From NCBI GenBank assembly GCA_963930775.1, contig OZ005691.1, positions 5,329,000 through 5,392,999 of the forward strand: a stretch of 64,000 nt of DNA, given 5' to 3'. Position numbers and translations under genes: made by a program. A model generated the notes under the pieces. It searched no databases. It saw only the letters and a program-made list of their open reading frames with translations, and was not told the DNA's origin. Below are positions 53,507 through 63,821 of this stretch, in pieces. The stretch comes from Cliona cf. orientalis. Lineage: Eukaryota; Porifera; Demospongiae; Clionaida; Clionaidae. Numbering within the stretch: the first letter of the stretch is position 1; each line of letters opens with the position of its first letter.

Positions 53507-55702
53507 TCAATGAGTAGGTAAAATTTTAACTTTGATTTTCTTCAGTAACGTTGGAGCAATGGGTGGGACGACGATAAATACGATGAACAATACTACTAGT
53601 ACATTTAGCAATGTAAAGAGGGTGAAGAACTCAGCATGTGGGTCGGGATGCTGAATTGTAAACAAAAGTAGGTAATAGATTCCAAATCCTATCACTGAAA
53701 CCACAGAGAAAGTATAAGTGAAGATTCTTAACGAATTGGTGGTGAATGTAGCAATTGGTATCTTCCTGGTGAGCACTGTAAGCACAATCAGTGCCACTAG
53801 CAAGGCCGCCTTGAATAGAAACACAAGTACAAGCCACACCAGATTATAGGCGCAATCTGGATCAAGAAATATCTCATAGTGTGAATCAATCTTTAACATG
53901 ACCTCCTTGTACATGAACTCCATAGGGTCAACAGCTGTCCAGATAACAGCTATTGCAACATCAACAGAAGCAATCAATAAAACAGCTAAAGTCAAGGCTG
54001 GATTAGATAAGAACTTGCCAGGATCTAGATAGTGCAAGAATATGCGATAGAGGCGCCATGTTCTCACAGTGACAATTCCCACTGTTAGGGTGAAGCTGAG
54101 AGGCAGTCCCCAGGCCCATATTATCTGACAGATTGGTGCATCAATTTCTGGCCCAAAGTCAGTTGCCCAAGCAATATTCAATAACATGATTGTAGCAATG
54201 AAGATATAACCTCCAAGGAATACCATGTGGATCAGTTTGGGACTTGTAGCTTTTACGCTTTGAGTATTTCTGTATACAATGGTCATGATGTGCAGAAAAA
54301 TGATTACTAAAAGCTCTATAAGCTGTACAACTACAAAAAAGGTGATGACCCCTCCATGAAGTGGTGCAATGTTTTGAATTCGATCTGAGATATGAATGAA
54401 CGATGTGTGTGTAAATTTAATTAAGGATAAATTCAAGGAACCAACATTTATTTCTCTTCCACTGCTTATCTGATAGAGGTAGACCGGGCGGTTAGCAAAC
54501 CCAGTGCTTGAATTAAAGCTGATTTGACCTGTTACGCCATTAAATGAGAGTTTAAAAAATTGTTCAATGATCATTTCTACCAAGGAATTGTTTGCATACA
54601 TGAATTCAGTATTGGGGTAGGCCTCTGTCAGACTATGAAGTACATTCACCCATGCATATAGAGCATCATAAAATAGATATGACCCAGCTTTCTCAGTATT
54701 GTTGTTCCATTTATGCAAACTCGTTTGACTGTCAGTAAAATAGTGGAAGCTAATAAGAAACATTTTTTCAACAGCTTCAAAAAGGTTTCCACCAGTGCAT
54801 GTATAAGCTTGGTTATTGTAGCTGAAAGTGAAGCTGTGTTCCGATGAAATCATAATATCAGACAGTGTGTGGGTGAGAATGACCCACTGATAGGCTGGAT
54901 ACACGAGTCCCATGTGATAAGCGAGGCATAACATTCTCTTTGTGTGCTCAAGAGAGGAAAGAAGAAATACTATTCGAACTCTACTGCTTCTTGTTTCATT
55001 AAATGGATAGAAGAAGCTGTACGGTGGAGATACTACAGCGGTAGTCACTCCACTCTGTATTAATTTGTTCAAAAAGAAGCTCTTTATCTCACGATAGTAT
55101 TGGTGACTGCTCTCATACAAAACATGAACATTATGCCAGTCATTCTTTTTTATAAGAGCTAGTGAAATGTCAATCAATGATACAGGTGAGCCCAAAATTC
55201 CTATGGAATTATCATAATTCTCAAGTATCTGACTCCCCCCAATATGAACGACGACTAGCCGCACTTCAGGCCTACTGGCTAACTTCACAGCTTCAATTGC
55301 AGAAACAGAGCATCCTGTACCTAATATACCTACCACTTCACTTCTGTCTTGAGGAAACAACCCGCTGACTAAGCTCTCCAGGAATCTTTCATCACAGCCT
55401 CCTTTCCTGTATACCAGCTCCAGTTCATAGCATGGCAACAGATGTGGATCTTCATTGATTCTCTCAACAAGTAGATCAAGTGTTGATGACAGAAGGTCCA
55501 CCATATCTTGGTCACAGCTTAGACCTAGCAATGGAGACGAGAGTATGTCACCATGTGGCAGTATTGTCAGCAATTTGAGGGTTTTCTTTGTTGCATTCTC
55601 GGTGCAGCTGCTGTTTTTAATGGTAGCGACTGACGCAGAGAGACGATGAGGGAGATGCACACAAAAACAGAGCAATGGAAGCAGTACGGAATAACCACGC
55701 AT
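53507..55702 (-). CDS. GABA-B-like class C G protein-coupled receptor, copy B, intact, intronless
   Basis: 731 codons from the ATG at 55702-55700; the frame extends four codons further to a GTG, but the ATG matches copy A's start. Residues 1 to about 24 are a signal peptide. About 40-430 form the bilobed Venus-flytrap ligand-binding domain (VGILGTGCSVSAIEAVKLAS, NDWHNVHVLYESSHQYYREI) with many N-glycosylation sites. There is no Cys-rich linker, as in GABA-B rather than mGlu receptors. Seven helices run from about 450 to 718. Cys in ICQIIWAWGLPLSF (top of helix 3) and DPDCAYN (loop 2) can form the conserved class C disulfide. The C-tail is about 10 residues with no coiled coil, so pairing would differ from GABA-B1/B2. 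The ligand is unknown. Sponges have large families of such receptors. Confidence 0.92.
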   Translation of the reverse strand: MRGYSVLLPLLCFCVHLPHRLSASVATIKNSSCTENATKKTLKLLTILPHGDILSSPLLGLSCDQDMVDLLSSTLDLLVERINEDPHLLPCYELELVYRKGGCDERFLESLVSGLFPQDRSEVVGILGTGCSVSAIEAVKLASRPEVRLVVVHIGGSQILENYDNSIGILGSPVSLIDISLALIKKNDWHNVHVLYESSHQYYREIKSFFLNKLIQSGVTTAVVSPPYSFFYPFNETRSSRVRIVFLLSSLEHTKRMLCLAYHMGLVYPAYQWVILTHTLSDIMISSEHSFTFSYNNQAYTCTGGNLFEAVEKMFLISFHYFTDSQTSLHKWNNNTEKAGSYLFYDALYAWVNVLHSLTEAYPNTEFMYANNSLVEMIIEQFFKLSFNGVTGQISFNSSTGFANRPVYLYQISSGREINVGSLNLSLIKFTHTSFIHISDRIQNIAPLHGGVITFFVVVQLIELLVIIFLHIMTIVYRNTQSVKATSPKLIHMVFLGGYIFIATIMLLNIAWATDFGPEIDAPICQIIWAWGLPLSFTLTVGIVTVRTWRLYRIFLHYLDPGKFLSNPALTLAVLLIASVDVAIAVIWTAVDPMEFMYKEVMLKIDSHYEIFLDPDCAYNLVWLVLVFLFKAALLVALIVLTVLTRKIPIATFTTNSLRIFTYTFSVVSVIGFGIYYLLLFTIQHPDPHAEFFTLFTLLNVLVVLFIVFIVVPPIAPTLLKKIKVKILPTH

Positions 55703-55714
55703 TTTATATTTCAC

Positions 55715-56340
55715 TCTCTGGAAGATGTCTCACGACAGTGTATCTGGCTTCCAAAAATCGCTTCTTTGATCGCTAAGCTATAAGACACAGTAGATTAACC
55801 ATGGCCCAGTCACTTTTCAAAAAACTTCGCATTCTTTCTCGAAATCGTTACGTATGGAGATCCTAATTAGATTATTCGCGCGTGGTTATGACGCAATCAC
55901 GAGCGCGTATAATGCATAATACGCGGTATGGATGGAAGGGACTGGGGGTTTGGGGATGGGTTGCCAATGGTAGCAGGGTTCAGTCTCTAGGTATTGTCTA
56001 TGAAAGGAGTAAAAATTAATAGTGATTAGCAGCTGTGTAAACAGCGATGGTGTAGCTAGTGATTGGGGTTCTTATGTGCATGCTGAACAAAAATTAATAG
56101 TGTAGCTAAGTTCTTGTAGGATCTCAGATTCTCTGTAGCTACATATTAAAAGAGATCCATTTTTGTCAACGAGGTCGGTAGTGAATGGGCGTGGTTAGTG
56201 ATGGACCAATCCCACAAAACTACAGCTCTATGACTGGCAAGTACAGCTGAGTTCCAAGAAGAATGTGTTATCTGGAGAGCACTGAGTGTAGAGAAAGGGC
56301 TTAATTTTAAAATTAAATTTTTTGTTCATACCTGCAAAGT
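55715..56340. other. Upstream region of receptor copy B
   Basis: No gene seen. It holds the presumed promoter and leader of copy B (TATAAA lies immediately before the ATG, too close to act as a TATA box). GC-rich words CGCGCGTGG and GAGCGCGTATAATGCATAATACGCGG lie at about 55877-55925. Confidence 0.4.
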
Positions 56341-56344
56341 GATA

Positions 56345-57420
56345 TTACCCGTGTATTACTGGGACTCTTTACTGCCAGTATAACGGGAAAGAAAGAGTGT
56401 AAGGGTACACTCTTTCTGGCCAGTAACCATCGGGAAGAGGAGAGTGCAGGGGTACACTCTTTCTTGCCGGTTAATAAGCAGGCAGAGAAGAGTGCAGGGG
56501 TACACTCTTTCTTTCCAGTATCAGTAAAACTCGGGAGAGCAATAGTGTGGAACGGTACACTCTTTCTTGCCAGTTAATAAGCAGGCAGAGAAGAGTGCAA
56601 GTCAAGAAAGAGCGTACCCCCACATTAATGCTTTCCCGAATCTACTCTACTTAATACCGGAAAGAAAGAGTGTACCTCTGCACTCTTCCCTCTCTGCTTA
56701 CTAATAGGCAAGAAAGAGTGTACCCCCACACTATTGCTCTCCCGAGTCTAACTAATACTGGAAAGAAAGAGCATAGCTACCCCTGCACTCTTCCCTCCCT
56801 GCTTATTAGCTGACAAGAAAAAATGTACCCCCACACTATTGCTCTCCTGAGTTTACTAATAGCTACTGGAAAGAAAGAGTGTACCCCTGCACTCTTCTCC
56901 ATAGGCGTAGGAAGATACTGGAGGTTGGGGGGGCTGAATAAATGATTGCGCGCGAAGCGCGCGCACATTTTTGCGACCACGCCTACTTTGTGTCAAACCA
57001 CGCCCATTTTTGCACGATCGAGGCTGCTATCTTGATGATGATGAACTGTAGATCAAGTAGAATACATTTGGCAGCTATTGAGACACATTTTACTCATATT
57101 ATCAGGCCAGGTAAGAAATCTGTGTTATAACAATACTGGGCTGAGAGAACTTCCCAAGTTTTACTAATCTGAGAATATGGACTGACACTACTAACAGGGG
57201 GGGGGGGGGGGGGGCGCCAGCCCCTGGAGCCTCCTCATTTCCTACGCCACTGTTCTCTGCCTGTTTATTAACTGGCAAGAAAGAGTGTACCCCTGCACTC
57301 TCCTCTTCCCGATAGTTACTGGCCAGAAAGAGTGTAAGCTTACCCCTACACTCTTTCTTTCCCGTTATACTGGCAGGAAAGAGTGTACCCCTACACTGTT
57401 TCCTCCCAGTAATACGCGGG
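56345..57420. repeat. Large palindromic array of GAAAGAGTGTACCCC-type units
   Basis: The left part (56345-56610) carries units reading GGGGTACACTCTTTCTTGCC; the right part (56600-57420) carries the complement, GGCAAGAAAGAGTGTACCCC. Order is mirrored: the segment with CATCGGGAAGAGGAGAGTGC near 56427 is matched by GCACTCTCCTCTTCCCGATA near 57294, and the outer GTATTACTGGGA (56353) by TCCCAGTAATACGC (57404). The insert at 56900-57252 interrupts the right arm. More than a dozen units are visible. Confidence 0.85.
56900..57252. mobile_element. Inverted-repeat element inserted in the palindromic array
   Basis: Termini CATAGGCGTAGGAA and TTCCTACGCCACTG are flanked by the 5-bp duplication TTCTC (56895-56899 and 57253-57257). 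It contains GCGCGCGAAGCGCGCGC and a G18 run. It shares the 5-bp duplication length and the GC palindrome with the 6420 and 16276 elements. Confidence 0.85.
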
Positions 57421-57552
57421 CATTGACCTTTGTGTACCCCCACACTATTTTAACACTGGCAGGAAAGAGTGTACCCCTACAATCTTTCCTGCCAGTTAAC
57501 GCTGGAGTAAATCGTTGAATAGCGTAATATTGTACAGATCCCAACGACAACG

Positions 57553-57602
57553 ACAGATGGACAAACCGATTGCTTTACCCCTTGCGCATGCGCACGGGTA
57601 AC
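57553..57602 (-). repeat. R1 head fragment, inverted
   Basis: ATTGCTTTACCCCTTGCGCA then TGCGCACGGGTAA is the R1 head on the minus strand; the rest is missing. Confidence 0.6.
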
Positions 57603-57845
57603 CATATAAATAAAAATAAAAAAGTGGCCGCCCGCATCATTTCGTTGCTGAAAAAGCCTGAGAAACTAGCTGGCCTTAGTTACTAGCTAGCTACCAATGA
57701 CATTATGTAGACGTACATACATTATCTATAATCTGTTAAACGCATGCAAGGATGCACGATGCGCTAATGGAGCGTCATATGCGCTATTGATTAATTTTAC
57801 TGGGGGAGCCCCTTAGCCGCTTTTCATTAACATTCCAAGGACCTC

Positions 57846-57935
57846 ATGGAGAACGTTAGAAAAGCTCTCTCTCTCTGTTATGGTTGTTTCAAGCAGCCGT
57901 GGTAGCCCTGCTAGGCTACATCCCAAGACTATCAG
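57846..57935 (+). CDS. Signal-peptide exon of the SRCR gene
   Basis: ATG GAG AAC opens the frame MENVRKALSL. The hydrophobic leader (LWLFQAAVVALLGYIPRLS) lies in another frame that ends at the GTGAGT donor in phase 1, exactly what exon 2 needs. Between them is a CTCTCTCTCTCT run, so unit-number change is the likely cause. Confidence 0.6.
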
Positions 57936-59080
57936 GTGAGTAGCGTATGGACTGTCATGTCACAACCCAAACCCCAACCCTTTAGCTAGCTATATAGCTA
58001 GCTATGCCCCATGACCTATAATTTCAAAAAAATATGAATATTGACTGCTAGCTAGTATCAATAAAGAAGTGATCATAATATTATAATATTCCCGCTAGAA
58101 GCATCTTTCAGGTAATCGAGATGGGCACCCCCACAGACCATAGAATTTCAATGACAAAAATTGTGACAAAATTAATTCACAATTCAACCTCTGTTGCTCA
58201 TAGCTACACAGAGAAGAACTTAGTACGCTCCTGAGGGGGCTTGTTGAGCATGCAGTTGATTATAATATTCAATATTTTAAACGATAGTGCATGAATTTCA
58301 ATGATGTCATGATGGATGTGGCCATCTCTGGAAAAAAACAATGATAAAAAACGGGCCTAGTTGATATTGACACGGTAGACACGGTATGTAGTTACTCCAG
58401 ATACTGAACAGGCATACACAGTGAGCCATGCTATACACGTGCATACATAAGTGATGTAGCTAGCGGTGAGGGTTCAGCACTCCACTTTATGCTTCAAACA
58501 TAATTATAAGTAGCTATGTTACAGTGGAGATTTATTAACTATCAGGTCAATGTGTGGACGGAGAGCTACGTCTTGTAAATGGTGGGACCCAGTTTGAAGG
58601 ACGGCTTGAAGTGTGTCTTGGTGATCAATGGGGGACAATCTGTGATGATTTCTGGAAGTCTAATTAGCCCTTTAAATGCACAGGTGGCATGCAGACAGCT
58701 AGGCTTCTCAAATCAAGGTACCACTTCTGGAAAGTTAGCCAATACAGTTTGTTCAGAGCATAAATCTTATTAACAGACGTACATAGCTGTATACACTTGT
58801 GCAGGTGCTCAAACAAGAGCTAGTGATCCTAACAGATTTCTACCTCCGCCATTCGGTCGCGGGAGTGGTCCTATCTTTTGGGATGATGTACGTTGCACTG
58901 GTTCTGAGCTAAGACTGGAAGACTGTCCACACTTACCAACACCTGAAGGTTCAGTGGACTGCATCCATGAAGAGGATGTAGGTGTAACATGTCAACCATT
59001 GCTATTAAATGTTACATCTCCCTCAGCTACAACTATCAGTAAGTCATATAATTTATACTGTAGAACCATGCATAATTATC

Positions 59081-59262
59081 CCACGTGCATGTGTATCGAG
59101 GGGAAAATTTAATGCAGGTGGTTTTGTCTGTCTGTATGTCTATCGTCGTCTGTTGATGTATTATTGTCAGCATAAAAATTGCCAGCTCTTGAGGTCTAGG
59201 TATCTGATCTCATACTAAGCGTATTGAAACAATCGATAAACTTGCATAATTATAGTTCATTA
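59081..59262 (+). repeat. Divergent R1 copy in an SRCR intron
   Basis: It keeps the head-like ATTATCCCACGTGCATGTGT and GCCAGCTCTTGAGGTCTAGG but not the tail. Confidence 0.4.
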
Positions 59263-59389
59263 CTAAGGCATATGAACATCATAATCTATACATTATAAGA
59301 TTTTAGTTGTGTGTCTATTACGGAAGGTGAGGGAAGTGTTTTGACCTCGCGACACAAGAGGCTATATCTCTGGCCCTCGAGCATTAGAA

Positions 59390-59713
59390 GCTACAACCAA
59401 GCGATCTCTGTGAGCTCCAGCCTTGGCACTAGCTACAGGCACGAATGCTAGCTTCTTAGATGGACTGTACAAAACCAAGCATCAAATGGGGACTTACATT
59501 CAGTGGCCTGCAGTTAAGCAAGTAGCTCGATTCATGAGCGATATGCAGTTGCATTAAACTAGCACTTTGGCCTATGGCCTTGCACCTGGGCCTCATCACA
59601 GGCATGCATGCAGTTGTACTAAATATCCACTACTTTTGTGGGGTCTTAAATGCCAAAATACAACAATCACGTGCAGCAGGGAGCAAGCGAAGCAAGCCCC
59701 CTGCTTGTAATAA
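59390..59713 (+). repeat. Dispersed repeat R3, copy 1
   Basis: It shares with 62700-63470 CAAATGG.GACTTACATTCA, TGCATTAAACTAGCACT, GGCCTTGCA, and TACTTTTGTGGGGTC.TAAAT followed by GCCAAAATACAACAATCACG and a stem GCAGGGAGC...GCCCCCTGC. It lies inside intron 3 of the SRCR gene. Confidence 0.65.
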
Positions 59714-61250
59714 TATTATTATAGACACTGCATTTATTGGCCATTTACCTATCAACCACACCCCTGCTGGTCATTGAACTTTCCATTCAATGACATGTAC
59801 ACAACCTAGCATAATAATATTTTTATGTAAGTAGAGGGCGTCTACAGGGTCTCTTCTCTGTGCATGTGCAAGTATATGTTGATGCATGCACATGCATTAC
59901 GGTAGTTAATCGAATACAACATAATATGATCCAATTTAACATAAGAAATTAGATTCTTATAACATATATATATTATGGAGCGATTGACAATTTTTACCAG
60001 AAAAGCACGCTTTTTTCAAAAATTGAAATTATTTTTTCCATACGTAGTATTAGACTAAGTACTGTATATAATTAGCACAGCTGCAGATCTGGCTTTGACT
60101 GGGATAGCAATAAGGTCAAAAACATCCATCCCATCAACAGTGCCATGGGTTCCAGGTTGGGCTTTGGGTGCCAGCACCTCACTGTCAATGTGTTCCTGCA
60201 ATTATGTAGTGTGGCTCCAGGAAAATATTATGCCAAACGTGCCAGCTTGTTGTATTCCTACGTAGCGGCCAGAGGGTCCTAGTTCTTGCGTACTATGGGC
60301 GTGTCCATATTAGTGGAGTGTGCGTATGCACACACATGAGGATATGAGATAGTGTACATGGGAGTGTGTGCATGTGTTTTCACTTGGCGGTGTGTTGGTG
60401 AATTTGAGTAAAATTTAATGAGCAATTAATGCATACCATTTGGAGCTGCTGAACTAATAATTTAATTGGAAATTGGGTAGCAATTGGGGGGGCTGCACAG
60501 GCGCTCGAGACTATCTTGAGGGTTGGGTCTGGGGCAAGACATTAGCTATAGTGTGGCTACTGTATGTTGCAAATTTGTATACGTAACCACACACATTCGA
60601 GTCAATTAATATTTTTCCCTAATTGGACGAGAATGTGTATGATTGCTTGTAGTTTAAGTGTATGTGGAGGTCTGTAATCGCTACCTATAATTATGCTATA
60701 TACAACGAAAAATATTTTTCAGAGCGACAATTTTCTTATAATATTATAGTCCGTGTCCTAACCTGGAGGGCATAAAAGATACGCTCTCCTACAAGTTCAG
60801 AAGACTCACGATTGGTCAGAATTGTTGTGCCGTGTGCACAAACATGGCACAAATGAGGTTGCCAGGGCCTAGGGGCCATAGAGATGCATTCTCGAGCTCG
60901 AGCGAGCGGCGCAAGTGCCGCGCGTTTCGACAGGCCTGCTCGGCAGGCCACCGAGCCTCGAGCGAAGCGAGAGGCGATGTCTGCTCTTTGTCATGGTCTG
61001 GTGGTAGATTCGACGTTCGAGCGGAGTGAGAACGTCACCATTACATGGCAGCTACTCTTGGCCTGCAATGAGGGGTGTGGTCTTCATCTGCACATGCACG
61101 CTGTACTAACTGGGACTCGATTGTACAATAGCATGCTGTTAGTAGTGTTCAGTCACATTATCCCATGATTGTGATATCAAACATACTTGTTATTATAGTA
61201 TAATATAATGTGCCTCAATGATTGATGTTCAACTGTTTTAATCCATGTAG
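59714..61250. other. Intron 3 of the SRCR gene, remainder
   Basis: No exon seen. At 60885-61035 lies a GC-rich block of nested palindromes (CGAGCTCGAGCGAGCG, CCTGCTCGGCAGG, GAGCGAAGCGAG), unlike the AT-rich surroundings. Confidence 0.45.
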
Positions 61251-62699
61251 CCAGCACTACTCCTATCACTTCACCTGCCACTTCTCCTGCCACTCCAGTG
61301 ACCACAGGTACCATGATAGCACATTAAAACCAGTGGTGGCTTCTTTAATATCACCTAGTGCATTGCAAATGTATAGCATATTGGCATAATATCTGGTAGC
61401 AATGTTGTCAGAATCTGATTCAGTGAATGTCAAAAAGTCATATTATGCAGCTCTGCCAGCTTTGACTCCTCCAAGTGAAATTGAAGCTCATTGTTCTCAT
61501 GTCAACTGGCGTAACTCTCCTGATGTCTCTTGTGGGGATATCACCGGCTATGATGTGAGACTATTCAATCCAGACACTGGAATAGAGGTGACAAGACGTG
61601 TGGATGCTCGGGGAACTTTCCATAACTTTCTGCTATTGGAAAGAGAGCTTGTTGAACATAAGTCAACCACAGTTCAGGTATAATAATTATGTTATTGAAT
61701 GTATGAATGACTGAAGTTTCTTTTATCATTCTAAGAATACAGGTATCAACTAAGCCATAATGTAGCCTGAATACATAATTGAATGTGACACAATTGATGA
61801 CATTGTATTAAAATTGTGTATCAGGCTAACTGTGACTAGCTACATGATGTCACCTGCGTTCTAAGTTGGCAACCAGTATTCAGATCCTAGTTGTAACAAA
61901 TACTGTTATCTGACTGGTCAGGAGCAGGTATCTGTTTCCCACATAAACCTGTAAATTTTTCATATAAACCTGTAAAAATTTGTTGCCTATGGTTAGAATT
62001 GTTGCTAGGCAGCAGTTTATACGTCGAGCCTATGGGCATTGTTCCTACGATCTAAAATTGTTAGACACGGTTTAGTCGGTTTCTACGTGATTTAGAAGAC
62101 CTCAGGGCTCAGTAGAACCCTTCAGTCTCTAAATTAAATCGCGTAGAAACCTCCTAAACAGTGTCTAACTATTATTTATTGTAAATTTGATTATAAGTCG
62201 TTCTCTCCTAATGCAAATGATTATACAGATTCGTATTGTATCATCGTTGGGGGAAGGAGCTTACAGCTCACCCATAGGAACAAGTAAGTGATCAATGATC
62301 ATCTTGATAATAGTATAAACCAAACAATGATTAATAATATCTATGTTTAATTACAGGATGCTTTGCTCCTCAACCACCAAGTAAGTAAATCAACCATAAC
62401 ACTACAGATCTGTCGTTGTCTGTCTGTTAGTCTCGTCCCCAGGTCCCACCCTCGAGGAGGAAAAAGGATCTGGTGACTTTGGGCAAAATGCTTGGTCCAG
62501 TTGACGACTCACGGAGGAATTTGTGCATCCCAATCCGATCGCAGGTTTAGCCCAGTCATATGACTCACTAGCCACAGGAATGTAGCAGGGCCATTGCCTG
62601 CTATACAAATTTGAATTGCCTACGCAGTCTTACTGGCCAATCAAATCCGAGCTTTGTTCAAGTGCACCCATGTCTGTGCGCGCACCCAGAGCCAGCCAA

Positions 62700-63470
62700 A
62701 CCGAGAAAACGCCATAACCAAGCAACAAATGGTGACTTACATTCAATTGGCTGCAGTTAGGCAGGCAGATCAATTCATGAGAAGGCATGGTCCGAGTGGA
62801 CATCACTGAGGTAGTAGATTCTGATTTTGACTTCTCACATTCTCAAGTCTTGCAAGGGGAGCTACGAGCAAGCTAACGACTTTTTGGACAGTTGATTGAT
62901 TTAGCCATGTGCTCAAACGGGATACCATGAATGCACATGCGCATGCTCAATAGGATATTCCAGAACACAGGTAAAGGGCAGTCTCAGCCACTTTGCATTA
63001 AACTAGCACTCTGGCCTGTGGCCTTGCATCCTTAGAAGGAGTAATGGAACAGTATACAACTGTGCAAGACCACTCTACACAGAGGCAGCTCTGCCATTTC
63101 TTCAGTGGTCAGGCCATTAACTAGCCTATTAAATCTTTCATTAAAATATTAAGACTAGTATATACATAATACTGTATACTGTGTTTATGTTAAAAAAATA
63201 GAAGATCTAATGATGCTCTACAGTGTTAATTATTAGCACTGTAGAGCGTACCAGAAAGCCGTATAAACGTTCTGTTAACAAATCGAATACAGGGTCCAAA
63301 AGTGGTCCGGCCATGGCCGGTGTGGCCAGACCGTCAGAGCCGCCACTGCTACATGTACATGCAGTTGCCACGGTACTTAGCTACTACTTTTGTGGGGTCC
63401 TAAATGCCAAAATACAACAATCACGTGCAGCAGGGAGCGAGCGAAGCAAGCCCCCTGCTTGTAATAATAA
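62700..63470 (+). repeat. Dispersed repeat R3, copy 2, in the last SRCR intron
   Basis: The same words as at 59390-59713 occur in the same order, with about 350 bp of extra DNA between the two halves. It ends GCCCCCTGCTTGTAATAATAAT. Confidence 0.6.
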
Positions 63471-63821
63471 TGTACTCTCCTTGTCATTAGGTGTGTACTT
63501 TGAATTAAAAGGAGAGAGATACGATAACAACAGTGTGGTCAACATTCTTGCCATCGGTGAAGGCAGCAGTGCCCTCCTCTGCAAAACCAATAAGCAGGAC
63601 TGCTGTGGTACTCTACCCAATCGGTTTGGGGAATTCTACTATCCTCATGGAGCTCGTGTTTCACTGGAGATGGTTTCTACCGTAACAGAGGAAACCAGAT
63701 GATCCGATTGAACAGGAGGAATGATGTCAGTTCTCCAACCGGAAGATATTCATGTGAGATTCCAGATGCCAGTGGCATTACTCAGAAACTATTCATTAAC
63801 ATTTCTAACGAAGGAATGTAG

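Larger units (their letters stand above)
57846..63821 (+). pseudogene. SRCR - Thr/Pro linker - FN3 - Ig-like gene, eight exons, three frame breaks
   Basis: Exons: 57846-57935 (signal peptide), 58546-58717 and 58805-59038 (SRCR domain), 61251-61307 (Thr/Ser/Pro linker), 61400-61677 and 62229-62283 (FN3), 62357-62380, 63491-63821 (Ig-like). GT/AG signals are present and almost all junctions are phase 1, which favours this assembly. SRCR motifs are [52 protein letters not shown]3 shows WRNSPDVSCGDITGYDVRLF. The last exon has ALLCKTNKQDCCGTLPNRFG and YSCEIPDASG. Breaks: the first exon needs one CT unit less in its CT run (57865-57877) to join ATG and leader; one base is off in 58653-58674; one near 63650-63665. 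Such proteins are usually secreted or membrane adhesion/recognition proteins. No membrane helix was found before the window ends. It is either a recent pseudogene or assembly indels. Confidence 0.75.
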
